Positions 8,429 to 17,334 of a stretch of DNA of 64,000 nucleotides are shown here, one piece after another. A program made the position numbers and the translations under genes. The notes beneath the pieces were generated by a model. The model did no database searches. It was given only the letters and a program-made list of their open reading frames with translations, and had not been told where the DNA came from. This DNA comes from Actinotalea caeni (GTDB lineage: Bacteria > Actinomycetota > Actinomycetes > Actinomycetales > Beutenbergiaceae), in assembly GCF_009733795.1 (NCBI RefSeq), contig NZ_WNXX01000002.1, forward strand, positions 186,001-250,000, given 5' to 3'. Within the stretch, counting starts at the first letter, position 1; each line of letters opens with the position of its first letter.

Positions 8429-9520
8429 ATGATCTCTCGTCGTTCGTTCTTGACCGCCGGCGTCGTCGCCGGGTCGGTCGCGGCGCTCACCGCCTGCGGC
8501 CTCGACTCCGGCTCCGGCGGCTCGTCGTCCGCCCCCAGCGCCTCCGACGGTGGCGAGCAGGGCGGCGGTGCGACCCCCGTGCCGTTCACGATCTACACCG
8601 CGCGCGACAAGGAGCTCGCCGAGCAGGTCGTGGCCGACTTCGAGGCCGCGTACCCCGAGTGGGCCGGCATGGCCACGATCCTGACCCTCGGCGCGCAGGA
8701 GGCGCTGGAGCGCGTCCGCGCCGAGAAGGCCAACCCGCAGGGTGACATCTGGTGGGGCGGCACCCGTCAGCAGCTCTCGCAGGGCGCGGCGGACGGCGTG
8801 CTCGCCCCGGCCCCGCAGGAGGTCATCGACGCGGTGGCACCCCAGTACCGCGACGCCGACGGCCTGTGGATCGGCGAGATGAAGCTCGCCGAGCTGTTCA
8901 TGGTGAACACCGACATGATGTCGATCGACGAGGCGCCCGCCGACTGGGACGACCTGCTCGCGCCCGAGATGAAGAACCAGATCGCGATCCGCGACGTCGA
9001 GGCCTCCGGCACGATGCGCTCGATCTACTGCGCGATGATCGACCACGCCGACGCGAGCTCGCCCGAGCCCGGCTACGAGTGGCTGCTCAAGCTCGACGCC
9101 AACACCAAGGTGTACGCGGCGAACCCGACCGACCTCTACCAGCGGATCAGCCGCCAGGAGGCCGCGGTGTCGCTGTGGAACCTGCAGGACATCATGCTGC
9201 AGAACACCGGCGACTTCCCGATGCTCGCCCCCAAGGTGCCGGCCTCGGGCGCGCCGATGCTCATCGACGGTCTCGCGAAGATCGCCGGCGGGCCCGGCTC
9301 GGACGGTGCCGACCTGTTCATCTCCTTCCTCATGAGCGAGGAGGTGCAGGGCAAGCTCGCCGAGGAGCGCTTCCAGATCCCCACCATCGAGCTGGGCTCC
9401 GAGCCGCAGTGGCTGGCCGACCTGGAGCTCACCGAGCTCGAGGTGGACTGGGACCGCATCGCCGAGAACGAGGCCGAGTGGATCGGCTACTGGGCCTCGA
9501 ACATCAAGGACAAGGGCTGA
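8429..9520 (+). CDS. ABC transporter solute-binding lipoprotein (family 1, Fe3+/AEP/sugar-phosphate-like)
   Basis: A 363-residue lipoprotein precursor. The N-terminus carries twin arginines (SRRSFL) and a lipobox LTAC with the lipidated Cys at residue 23, so it is probably Tat-exported and membrane-anchored. The mature part starts with a Ser/Gly linker and then FTIYTARDKELAEQVVADF, the opening of family-1 extracellular solute-binding proteins of the AfuA/FutA/phosphonate type. GDIWWGGT and LFMVNTD are further family segments. ATG 8429 follows GAAAGGA at good spacing. The next two genes encode the ATPase and permease. The ligand cannot be assigned: relatives bind ferric iron, aminoethylphosphonate, spermidine or sugar phosphates. 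Confidence 0.87.
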   Translation: MISRRSFLTAGVVAGSVAALTACGLDSGSGGSSSAPSASDGGEQGGGATPVPFTIYTARDKELAEQVVADFEAAYPEWAGMATILTLGAQEALERVRAEKANPQGDIWWGGTRQQLSQGAADGVLAPAPQEVIDAVAPQYRDADGLWIGEMKLAELFMVNTDMMSIDEAPADWDDLLAPEMKNQIAIRDVEASGTMRSIYCAMIDHADASSPEPGYEWLLKLDANTKVYAANPTDLYQRISRQEAAVSLWNLQDIMLQNTGDFPMLAPKVPASGAPMLIDGLAKIAGGPGSDGADLFISFLMSEEVQGKLAEERFQIPTIELGSEPQWLADLELTELEVDWDRIAENEAEWIGYWASNIKDKG

Positions 9521-9594
9521 TCCAGCCGTCGGTGCGCGAGGGGTGGGCCGGCACGCGTCGACCCACCCCTCGCCCCCGCGACCCCAGGAGCGTC

Positions 9595-10722
9595 ATGACG
9601 TCCGTCGAGCTCAGCCACGTCACCAAGACCTACGGTGCGGCCGCACCCTCGGTCGACGACCTCTCTCTCACCATCGAGGACGGAGAGTTCTTCACGCTGC
9701 TGGGTCCCTCCGGCTGCGGGAAGTCGACGACCCTGCGGATGGTGGCCGGGTTCGTCGCACCGACGTCGGGCACGATCCGCTTCGGCGAGCGGGACGTGAC
9801 CAGCGCGCCGCCGTACAAGCGCGACACCGGCATGGTCTTCCAGAGCTACGCGCTCTTCCCGCACATGGACGTCGCGGAGAACGTCGGGTACGGGCTGCGG
9901 ATGCGCAAGGTCGCCACCGCCGAGCGACGGACGCGCGTCGACGAGGCGCTCGCCGTCGTCGGCCTGGCGGGCTACGGCGAACGACGCATCGACCAGCTCT
10001 CCGGCGGGCAGCAGCAGCGCGTGGCCCTCGCCCGCGCCCTCGTGGTGCAGCCCTCGGTGCTCCTCCTCGACGAGCCGCTGTCCAACCTGGACGCCAAGCT
10101 GCGCGACGAGACCCGCAGCCAGATCCGCGAGATCCAGCGCAAGGCCGGCACCACGAGCATCTACGTCACGCACGACCAGGCCGAGGCGATGGCGATGTCG
10201 GACCGCATCGCGGTCATGAACGGCGGTGTGCTGCACCAGCTGGGCGAGCCGCGCGAGGTGTACCGGCGGCCGGCGACGGCGTTCGTCGCGCGGTTCATCG
10301 GACGCTCCAACGTGCTGCCGGGCGTCGTCGAGGGCCGAGACGGCGGCACCGCGGCGGTCAGGCTGACCGACGGCTCGCTCCTGCACACCCCCGTCGCCGT
10401 CGACGGCGGAGCGGGCGACGTCGCGGTCGGCGACGAGATCGCGCTGTCGGTCCGCTCGGAGGCCGTCGAGCTGCTGGGCCCCGCGCCCGCGGCCGCGGAC
10501 CGGGCGGAGGGCACGATCCACGCGCGCCTCGCCATGGTCGAGTTCACCGGCTCCAGCTGCATGCTGGGGCTCGACCTGCTGGACGGCGCGGACGACGAGG
10601 CGGCGGGGCAGGCCGACCGTCGCATCCTCATCACGATCCCGGACACCGACGACCTGCCCCGGACGGGCGATGTCGTCGCGCTGCGCCCCGACCCGGCGCG
10701 CATCTGGATGGTGGCGCGATGA
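9595..10722 (+). CDS. ABC transporter ATP-binding protein (AfuC/PotA type)
   Basis: A 375-residue importer ATPase. Walker A GPSGCGKST is at 37-45, the Q-loop is in MVFQSYALFPHM, the signature is LSGGQQQR, Walker B is VLLLDEPLSNLD and the switch His is in YVTHDQAEAM. A C-terminal TOBE-like regulatory domain (about 240-375) is typical of the PotA/AfuC/FbpC group. ATG 9595 follows AGGAG. Its stop codon overlaps the permease start (ATGA), so translation of the two is coupled. It powers uptake of the ligand bound by the upstream lipoprotein. Confidence 0.94.
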   Translation: MTSVELSHVTKTYGAAAPSVDDLSLTIEDGEFFTLLGPSGCGKSTTLRMVAGFVAPTSGTIRFGERDVTSAPPYKRDTGMVFQSYALFPHMDVAENVGYGLRMRKVATAERRTRVDEALAVVGLAGYGERRIDQLSGGQQQRVALARALVVQPSVLLLDEPLSNLDAKLRDETRSQIREIQRKAGTTSIYVTHDQAEAMAMSDRIAVMNGGVLHQLGEPREVYRRPATAFVARFIGRSNVLPGVVEGRDGGTAAVRLTDGSLLHTPVAVDGGAGDVAVGDEIALSVRSEAVELLGPAPAAADRAEGTIHARLAMVEFTGSSCMLGLDLLDGADDEAAGQADRRILITIPDTDDLPRTGDVVALRPDPARIWMVAR

Positions 10723-12467
10723 CCGCGCTGCCCTCGCGGCTGCGACGCCGCTCGGGGCTGACCGCGGCCGACCGCTTCGTCTACGTGCTGGCGCTGCCGC
10801 TGGTCGGGATCCTTCTCGTCTACATCGTCTTCCCGATGATCGCGACGTTCGTGACCTCGACGGGGGACGACGGCGCCGCGTACGCCGACTTCACGTCGGG
10901 CTCCTCGGGCCGCGCCCTCGTCCTCTCGGTGGGCATCTCGGTCGCGTCGGTGCTGACCGCGGGCCTGGTCGGCGGCGCGCTGGCCGTGCTGCTCACGCGG
11001 TTCGAGTTCCCCGGCAGGGCGGCCCTGCGCGTGTTCGCGCTGCTCCCGATGGCGCTGCCGCCGCTCATCGGGGCGATGACGTTCTACTACCTCTACGGGG
11101 CGTCCGGCATCGTGCCGAGGCTGGTCCAGGAGACGCTGGGCATCGCCGCCGGCTCGGTGGCCGCCGACGGCGTCTGGGGTGTGCTGCTCGTGCACACCAT
11201 GACGATGTACCCGTACTTCTACCTCTCGGTCTCCGCCGGGCTGGCGGGCTCCGACGCCTCCCTCGAGGAGGCCGCGATGAACCTCGGCGCGTCGCGCGCG
11301 ACGATGTGGCGCACCGTGCTGCTGCCGATGCTGACGCCGGCGCTCGTCTCCGGCGCGCTGCTGACCTTCATGGTCTCGATGGCGTCCTTCACGGCGCCGC
11401 AGTTCTACAACGTCAACACCCTGACGATGCGGATCGTGGCGTCCAAGACGTCGGGCAGCTACGAGCTCGCGGCCGCGCAGTCGACCGTGCTGTCGCTGGT
11501 CTCGATCCTGTTCCTGCTGCTCATGCGCTGGTACCAGAACCGCCGCTCGACGCGCAGCGCCTCCAAGGGGACGCCGCAGGCGCTGAAGGTCGTCCACGGC
11601 GCGCTGCCGCGCACTCTCGCGGCGGTCGGCTCGGCGCTGCTGGTCGTCGTGCTCGTCGCGCCGGTCGCGACCATCCTGCTGCTGTCGTTCACCGTCGACG
11701 GCACCTGGACGGTCCAGATCCTGCCGCCGGAGTACACGCTCGAGAACTTCACGACCATCTTCACCGACCCGCGCAGCCTGCGCCCGCTGCTGGTGTCCAG
11801 CCAGATGTCCGGCCTGGCGATGCTGGCGTCGATCGTCGTCGGCGTCCTCACCGCGTGGGTGGTCGCACGCTGGAAGGGCCGCGGCGCGGGCGTGCTCGAC
11901 GTCATGATCATGCTGCCGTGGGCGCTGCCCGGCACCGTGGTCGGCATCAACATCGTGACCGCGTTCGCCGCGCCGACGCCGTTCAACCTGGGCCAGGTGT
12001 TCATCGGGTCGCTGTGGATCCTGCCGCTGGCGTACTTCATCCGGTTCGTGCCGCTGGTGTTCCGCAACGCGGCGGCGTCGCTCGCGCAGATCGACCCCTC
12101 GGTCGAGGAGGCCGCGCAGAACCTCGGTGCCGGCCCGTGGCGCACGTTGCGTACCGTCACGCTGCCGCTCATGACGCGCGGCGTCCTGGCGGGTGCGCTG
12201 ATGGCGTTCGTGCAGGGCTTCGGCGAGTACGTCGCCTCGGTCGTGGTCTACCCCGCGCGGTTCGCGCCGCTGTCGGTCGAGATCTACAACCGTCAGTACG
12301 CGAACGAGCTGGGTTCGGCGTTCGCCTACGGCTCGCTGCAGATGCTCGCCATCCTGGTGGTGCTGATCATCTCCGAGCTGCTCGAGAACCCCCGCTGGCG
12401 GCGCCGGAGGTCGTCGGCCTCGCCCCCGGCGGTGACGGCCGTGCCCACGCAGCCCGTCACCGTCTGA
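10719..12467 (+). CDS. ABC transporter permease, two permease domains fused (AfuB type)
   Basis: A 582-residue integral membrane protein made of two MetI-like permease halves in one chain, as in AfuB/FbpB. The evidence is two copies of the EAA coupling motif, EEAAMNLGASRATMWRTVLLP in the first half and EEAAQNLGAGPWRTLRTVTLP in the second, each within a set of about six hydrophobic helices. It forms the complete membrane channel for the single SBP and ATPase encoded upstream. Start ATG 10719 overlaps the ATPase stop by 4 nt. The lyase-kinase fusion begins 26 nt downstream, so the four genes look like one transcription unit. Confidence 0.93.
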   Translation: MTALPSRLRRRSGLTAADRFVYVLALPLVGILLVYIVFPMIATFVTSTGDDGAAYADFTSGSSGRALVLSVGISVASVLTAGLVGGALAVLLTRFEFPGRAALRVFALLPMALPPLIGAMTFYYLYGASGIVPRLVQETLGIAAGSVAADGVWGVLLVHTMTMYPYFYLSVSAGLAGSDASLEEAAMNLGASRATMWRTVLLPMLTPALVSGALLTFMVSMASFTAPQFYNVNTLTMRIVASKTSGSYELAAAQSTVLSLVSILFLLLMRWYQNRRSTRSASKGTPQALKVVHGALPRTLAAVGSALLVVVLVAPVATILLLSFTVDGTWTVQILPPEYTLENFTTIFTDPRSLRPLLVSSQMSGLAMLASIVVGVLTAWVVARWKGRGAGVLDVMIMLPWALPGTVVGINIVTAFAAPTPFNLGQVFIGSLWILPLAYFIRFVPLVFRNAAASLAQIDPSVEEAAQNLGAGPWRTLRTVTLPLMTRGVLAGALMAFVQGFGEYVASVVVYPARFAPLSVEIYNRQYANELGSAFAYGSLQMLAILVVLIISELLENPRWRRRRSSASPPAVTAVPTQPVTV

Positions 12468-12492
12468 CGACCCCGGAAGGATCTCCCCCGCC

Positions 12493-14931
12493 GTGACCTC
12501 GAACCCGAGCCAGGGGCGCGTCCCGCTGCGCACCCGCGAGGACCTGTCGATCTACTGGGACAACCACCTGCGGGTGGCGTTCCAGGAGTCGGCGCCGCAC
12601 GACCTCCCCGCGATGGTCGAGGCCTCGCTCGCGCACGTGCTGATGCTGCGCGAGACCGGGGCCCTGCCCGCGCAGCGCGCCGACCGGCTGCTCGCCGGTC
12701 TGCACGTGCTCTGGGGGGAGCTCGGTCCCGAGCCCGGTCGCACTTCGTGGCGTCCGCGCGTGGCGTCCTACCCCTTCGACGGGAGCGTCGAGGACCCGTA
12801 CTACTACCTCGAGCAGCAGCTCGCGCGAGCCTGCGGCATCGAGACCGCCGAGCTCGACGTGCAGCTCGCCCGGAGCCGCAACGACCTCGACGCCGGTGTG
12901 TTCCGGATGATCCTGCGCCGGGGCATCCTCGACGTGGCGGACCTGCTGCTGCAGACCGCCTCCGACGTCGTCGCGCAGGCGCGCGTGCTCGACGGCGCGC
13001 TGATCATCGGGCACACCCACCGTCGTCCCGCGCAGCCGACCACGATCGGGCACGTGCTGTCCGGGCTGGCCGAGGCGCTGCTGTCGCAGGCGCAGGACCT
13101 CGTCGGCATCTACGACGAGATGAACGTCTCGCCGCTGGGGTCGGCGGCCTTCACGGGCACGGACGTGCCGGTCGACGCGCAGCGGGTCGCGGACCTGCTG
13201 GGCTTCCGCTCGACCTTCACGGCCTCCTACGAGGCCGTCGCCGGTGCCGAGCACTTCATGCGGCTGGCGGCCCTGCACGGTCGCGTGACAGCGACCGCGG
13301 CCCGCTTCGCCCGTGTGCTGCAGGAGTGGATGAACCTGCGGTGGGTGCGCACGCCCGCCTCCTTCTCGCAGGGCTCCTCGATCATGCCGCAGAAGCAGAA
13401 CCCGGTCGTGCTCGAGCACATGGTCTCGATGGCGGGCGCCACCAACGCGGACATGATGGCCGTCTACACGACGATCGCGGCCGGCTGGTACGAGGACTCC
13501 AACAACGCCACCACCGACGTCCAGAAGCAGCTGTGGGCGTCGACCGACCGCGTGGAGCGGCTGCTGCGCCTGTACGACGGCGTGATCGGTGAGCTCGAGG
13601 TCGAGCAGCTGCCCAGCGAGGCCGACATCGTGCGCAGCGGTGCGACCACGACGGCGGTGGCCGAGGCGCTCGCGCGTCACGAGGTCCCGTGGCGTGCGGC
13701 GCACGACGTCGTCGGCACGCTGTTTCGGGCGGGCGACCCGCTGACCTGGACGCCGGCGCAGGTCGCCGCGGCGCTCGCCGACGCCGGCCTGGCCGACGAG
13801 GCACTCGTCGACGTGGTCATGAGCTCGGGGCGGGAGCCGTCCCGCGTCCTCGACCGCACCCAGCCGGGCAGCCCGGGGCGTGCGGCCGTCCACGCGGCCC
13901 TCGACGTCGCCGAGGCTCGTGCCCGTGCGCTGGCCGGCGAGTTCGCGGCCCGCAGGCGCCACATCGACCGTGCGCGCGAGCGGCTGCTGCGGCTCACGGG
14001 CGCCGGCTCCCGGCCCACCGCGGCCACGCTGACCGTCGTCGGCAACACCAACCTCGACGTGATCGTGCACGAGGCCACCGAGGTGCCCGAGCCGGGTACC
14101 GAGCGCATCGTTCCCGACATCGAGGTGCGGCTGGGCGGGTCGGCGGCGATCGCCGCGGTGCGCGCGGCCCAGCTCGGCGTCCCGACCCGCCTGGTGTCCC
14201 GCGTGGGCGACGACCCCGGCACGACCGTGCTGCGCGACCTGCTCGAGCACGAGCTCCTCGAGCCCGACCTCCGGGTGGCCGAGGGGGAGCGGTCCGGCCT
14301 GACCGTCGTGGCCGAGGCACGTGGCCGCGACCGCTCGTTCCTGTCCTCCCTCGGTGCGATGGCGGCGCTGCGGCCCGAGGACGTCACCGACGACGCGCTC
14401 GACGCGCGCATCGTGCTGTGCAGCGGCTACTTCCTGCTGCCGTCCCTGCAGGGGCCGGGTCTGGCGCTGCTCCTGGACCGTGCGCGCGCCGCGGGCGCCC
14501 GCACCGCGCTCGACACCGGTCACCCCGACGGCGGATGGACCGAGGCCGCACGGACCGGCCTGCTCTCCGAGGTGCTCGCGCACGTCGACCTGTTCCTGCC
14601 GAACGAGGACGAGCTGCTCGGGCTCACCGGGGCCGGCGACGTGGAGACGGCGGCCGCGCGTCTCGCCGCGACCGGCACCACCGTCGTCGCCAAGCTGGGC
14701 GCGGACGGCGCGCTCGTCGCCGACCGCACGGGTGTGCGCCGGTTCGCCACCCGCTCGGTGGAGCCGGTCGACACGACCGGCGCGGGTGACGCCTTCAACG
14801 CCGCGTTCCTGCGAGCGCTGCTGCGCGGTTCCGGCCTCGACGACGCCGCACGCTTCGCCGTCGGGCTGGCGACCTCGCTGGTGGCGACCGAGCCCGAGGG
14901 GCGCGAGGCGCTGCTGTTCTCGCTGCGCTGA
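12493..14931 (+). CDS. Fusion of an argininosuccinate lyase-like domain with a PfkB sugar kinase
   Basis: An 812-residue two-domain protein. Residues 1 to about 505 belong to the fumarase/aspartase superfamily, closest in appearance to argininosuccinate lyase: SRNDLDAGVF resembles the ArgH SRNDQ segment, and GSSIMPQKQNP at about 293-303 is the superfamily signature. Residues from about 514 on are a PfkB/ribokinase-type kinase: GNTNLDVIV start, VRLGGSAAIAAVRAAQLG, and the anion-hole/catalytic motif DTTGAGDAFNA near residue 760. GTG 12493 is the start. The lyase domain should cleave a C-N bond with fumarate (or a related acid) as product; the kinase should phosphorylate a sugar or nucleoside-like alcohol. 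It ends the SBP-ATPase-permease operon, so it probably processes the imported compound. I know of no characterised enzyme with this architecture, and the substrate is unknown. Confidence 0.85.
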   Translation: MTSNPSQGRVPLRTREDLSIYWDNHLRVAFQESAPHDLPAMVEASLAHVLMLRETGALPAQRADRLLAGLHVLWGELGPEPGRTSWRPRVASYPFDGSVEDPYYYLEQQLARACGIETAELDVQLARSRNDLDAGVFRMILRRGILDVADLLLQTASDVVAQARVLDGALIIGHTHRRPAQPTTIGHVLSGLAEALLSQAQDLVGIYDEMNVSPLGSAAFTGTDVPVDAQRVADLLGFRSTFTASYEAVAGAEHFMRLAALHGRVTATAARFARVLQEWMNLRWVRTPASFSQGSSIMPQKQNPVVLEHMVSMAGATNADMMAVYTTIAAGWYEDSNNATTDVQKQLWASTDRVERLLRLYDGVIGELEVEQLPSEADIVRSGATTTAVAEALARHEVPWRAAHDVVGTLFRAGDPLTWTPAQVAAALADAGLADEALVDVVMSSGREPSRVLDRTQPGSPGRAAVHAALDVAEARARALAGEFAARRRHIDRARERLLRLTGAGSRPTAATLTVVGNTNLDVIVHEATEVPEPGTERIVPDIEVRLGGSAAIAAVRAAQLGVPTRLVSRVGDDPGTTVLRDLLEHELLEPDLRVAEGERSGLTVVAEARGRDRSFLSSLGAMAALRPEDVTDDALDARIVLCSGYFLLPSLQGPGLALLLDRARAAGARTALDTGHPDGGWTEAARTGLLSEVLAHVDLFLPNEDELLGLTGAGDVETAAARLAATGTTVVAKLGADGALVADRTGVRRFATRSVEPVDTTGAGDAFNAAFLRALLRGSGLDDAARFAVGLATSLVATEPEGREALLFSLR

Positions 14932-14932
14932 G

Positions 14933-14952
14933 CGCCGCGCTCGTGCGCGGCG
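14933..14952 (+). terminator. Hairpin after the lyase-kinase gene
   Basis: CGCCGCGC and GCGCGGCG (14933-14940 and 14945-14952) form a perfect 8-bp stem with a TCGT loop immediately after the stop codon. It probably ends the transporter/lyase operon. Confidence 0.5.
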
Positions 14953-15018
14953 AGCGGCGTCGGCAGGAGAGCAAGATCGGTCGGGCGCGGCGGGGACCCT
15001 CCGCTCCATACTCGAGGC

Positions 15019-15969
15019 GTGACCGAGCCCGGCCGTGACCGCATCCGCGACCTCCTCGACGCCGTCCTCGCCGAGGACGACGGCGGGGCGCGGCTCGAGC
15101 GCATGGCGGCGGCCGCGTACAGCTCGCCGTTCCACTTCACCCGGCAGGTGCGGCGGGCGACCGGGGAGCCGCCGGTCGCGCTGCGACGCCGGGTGCTGCT
15201 GGAGCGTGCCGCCTGGAAGCTGCAGCGCGGTGCGTCGGTGACCGAGGTCGCGCTCGAGGCCGGGTACGAGTCGGTCGACGGGTTCGCGCGCGCGTACGCC
15301 CGCGCCTTCGGCTACGCACCCAGCGCGACGCCGTCGCGCGGCGAGCGGGGGCACTGGCTGCCGGCGCCGAACGGGATCCACTTCCACTCGCCGACCGTGC
15401 TCTACGTCGACGCCGGCGAGCCCGCCGAGCACCCTGCGGGCGAGGTCGTGGCGCTGATGGTGCGGCACGACCTGGCCGACATCGACGCGCTGCTCGCCGC
15501 CGCCGAGGAGGTGAGCGACGAGGAGCTGCGTCGCGAGCGGGCTCCCGGGCACGAGGTCCTCAGCTGGTCCGGGCCCGAGACCACGCTCCTCGACGTGCTC
15601 GTGCACCTCGCGCTCGACAAGCTGCCGTGGCTGGCGAGCATCGAGGGTGCCGACGAGCCCGACCTCGGGCCGCCGCACGACCCCGCGTCGCTGCGCGCGC
15701 GGCACGCGGACGTCGCCGCGCGGTGGCTCGCGACCTACCGTGACATCGACCGGCGCGGCGCGTGGGGCGACCGCGTCGTCGACGCGATCTGCGACCCGCC
15801 CGAGTCGTTCCTGCTCTCGCAGATCCTCGCGCACACGCTCACGTTCTCGGCGCACCGCCGCCAGCTCGCGCGCTGGATGCTGCGGCAGGCAGGCGTCGAC
15901 GTCGCCGACCCCAGCCTCGACCCCGACCCGATCACCTGGCACCGACGTGCCGGGGGAGGAGAGCCATGA
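15019..15969 (+). CDS. AraC-type HTH protein with DinB-like C-terminal domain
   Basis: A 316-residue protein. The first 105 residues form an AraC/XylS DNA-binding domain with two helix-turn-helices (AYSSPFHFTRQVRRATGEPP and SVTEVALEAGYESVDGFARAYARAFGYAP). The remainder ends in a DinB-like helical bundle, with HTLTFSAHRRQLARWMLRQAGV resembling the DinB histidine helix. GTG 15019 stands exactly 6 nt after a CATACT -10-like box (15007-15012), so the message is probably leaderless. Its stop overlaps the next gene by 4 nt, indicating an operon with a RibD-type reductase and a methyltransferase. The effector is unknown. Confidence 0.82.
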   Translation: MTEPGRDRIRDLLDAVLAEDDGGARLERMAAAAYSSPFHFTRQVRRATGEPPVALRRRVLLERAAWKLQRGASVTEVALEAGYESVDGFARAYARAFGYAPSATPSRGERGHWLPAPNGIHFHSPTVLYVDAGEPAEHPAGEVVALMVRHDLADIDALLAAAEEVSDEELRRERAPGHEVLSWSGPETTLLDVLVHLALDKLPWLASIEGADEPDLGPPHDPASLRARHADVAARWLATYRDIDRRGAWGDRVVDAICDPPESFLLSQILAHTLTFSAHRRQLARWMLRQAGVDVADPSLDPDPITWHRRAGGGEP

Positions 15970-16505
15970 CCCGCTACCGCTACAACACCGCCACGACGCT
16001 CGACGGCTTCCTCGCCGACGACGCCGACTCGCTCGCCTGGCTCTTCAAGCAGGACTTCGTCGAGGACGGGCCCGGGAGCATCGACGCCTTCATGGAGGAG
16101 ATCGGCGCCATCGTCATGGGCGCCACGACGTACGAGTGGATCCTCGAGCACGAGAAGGGCGCGTGGACCTACACGCAGCCGACGTTCGTCTTCACCCACC
16201 GCGACCTGGCACCCGTGACCGACACGGTCACGATGATCCAGGGCGAGCCCGCCGCGCACCGCGCCGCGATCGAGGCCGCCGCCGGCGACAAGGACGTGTG
16301 GATGATGGGCGGCGGCGACCTGGCCGCCGCGTTCGCCGCCGCCGGGATGCTCGACCAGGTGATCGTGTCGATCGCGCCGGTCACCCTCGGGTCCGGCCGC
16401 CCGCTCATGGGCGGTGCGTTCGACCTGCGCCTGACGAGCGCCGACCGCAACGGCGACTTCGTCGTCGCGTCCTTCGACGTCGTGGGGCCGCTGGGCTCGC
16501 GATGA
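15966..16505 (+). CDS. Dihydrofolate reductase-like (RibD C-terminal domain) protein
   Basis: A 179-residue protein of the RibD_C/DHFR fold. It begins with the family's typical TATTLDGFLAD strand-loop, has VMGATTYEWIL in the middle and ends with the sheet containing MMGGGDLAAAF and VSIAPVTLGSGRPL. These are NADPH-binding features of RibD-type reductases, but most such stand-alone proteins have no known substrate. The start ATG 15966 overlaps the AraC-type gene (ATGA), and its own stop overlaps the methyltransferase start. Confidence 0.87.
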   Translation: MTRYRYNTATTLDGFLADDADSLAWLFKQDFVEDGPGSIDAFMEEIGAIVMGATTYEWILEHEKGAWTYTQPTFVFTHRDLAPVTDTVTMIQGEPAAHRAAIEAAAGDKDVWMMGGGDLAAAFAAAGMLDQVIVSIAPVTLGSGRPLMGGAFDLRLTSADRNGDFVVASFDVVGPLGSR

Positions 16506-16915
16506 CCGGGCTCTCGCCACGGCTGCGCGCGGTCGCCGACGCGCTGCCGCTGCGCCCCGGTCTGCGCGTGCTCGAGATCGGCAGCGGCACCGGTGCGCTC
16601 GCCCGCGAGCTCGTGCGCCGCGGCTGCGAGGTCGTCGCCGTCGACCGCTCGCCGCGCGCCCACGCGGTCGCGGTCCGCCAGGGTGGCGGCGTCGACCACC
16701 GGCTGGTCGCGCTCGAGGACCTCGCGCTCGCCGACGGCGAGGCTCCGTTCGACGTCGTGGTCGCCGTCCGCGTCGGCGTGCTCGACGGCAGGCACCCGGA
16801 CGAGGCGGCCCTGGTCAGGGTCGGCGCGGTGCTCGCCCCCGACGGGCGCGCCTTCGTCGAGCGGGACGGCGTGCTGGCCGACGTCACGCACCTGGTCCGC
16901 CCCGCCGCCTGCTGA
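16502..16915 (+). CDS. Class I SAM-dependent methyltransferase, small
   Basis: A 137-residue protein with motif I VLEIGSGTGALARELV, the acidic motif II VVAVDRS and a motif IV-like FDVVVAVRVGVL, i.e. the core of a class I methyltransferase. It is shorter than most members and lacks a clear substrate-binding extension, so the acceptor is unknown. It overlaps the preceding RibD-type gene by 4 nt and ends this three-gene cassette. Confidence 0.8.
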   Translation: MTGLSPRLRAVADALPLRPGLRVLEIGSGTGALARELVRRGCEVVAVDRSPRAHAVAVRQGGGVDHRLVALEDLALADGEAPFDVVVAVRVGVLDGRHPDEAALVRVGAVLAPDGRAFVERDGVLADVTHLVRPAAC

Positions 16916-16953
16916 CGCGGCGCCGTCGCGCGCGGGGTCCGGACGACAGCCGC

Positions 16954-16981
16954 TTGCGTCACTTTCCCATATGGGTATATG
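16954..16981 (+). promoter_or_regulatory. arsR-type promoter with palindromic operator
   Basis: TTGCGT (16954-16959) and TATATG (16976-16981) are 16 bp apart. The perfect palindrome CCCATATGGG (16966-16975) fills the spacer, an ideal site for autorepression by the ArsR-type protein encoded 8 nt downstream of the -10 box. Confidence 0.6.
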
Positions 16982-16989
16982 TTGCTCGC

Positions 16990-17334
16990 ATGGCACGAGC
17001 AGCGACGACCTCCGACGTCTTCAACGCGGTGGCGGAGGAGCGGCGGCGGGACATCCTGGAGCTGCTGCGGGACGGTGAGCTGCCCGCGACCGCCGTCGCG
17101 GAGCGGCTCGGCATGACCCAGCCGGGCACCTCCAAGCACCTCAAGGTGCTGCGCGAGGTCGGCCTCGTGCGCGACCGACGTGCCGGCAAGCAGCGGCTCT
17201 ACGCGCTGGACGCGCGCGGGCTGCGCGCCATCCACGAGTGGGCCGGCGGCTTCGAGCAGTACTGGTCGGAGAGCTTCGACCGGTTGGAGACCTACGTGCA
17301 GCGGCTGCTGCACGACGACGAGGAGGCCCAGTGA
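16990..17334 (+). CDS. ArsR/SmtB family transcriptional regulator
   Basis: A 114-residue winged helix-turn-helix protein: VFNAVAEERRRDILELLRDGEL followed by the recognition region AVAERLGMTQPGTSKHLKVLREVGLV and the wing DRRAGKQRLYALD. It lacks the Cys metal sites of ArsR/SmtB sensors and belongs to the type paired with AHSA1/SRPBCC proteins. ATG 16990 is almost leaderless relative to the TATATG box. The stop overlaps the next start by 4 nt (GTGA). It probably represses its own operon at the CCCATATGGG palindrome. Confidence 0.9.
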   Translation: MARAATTSDVFNAVAEERRRDILELLRDGELPATAVAERLGMTQPGTSKHLKVLREVGLVRDRRAGKQRLYALDARGLRAIHEWAGGFEQYWSESFDRLETYVQRLLHDDEEAQ

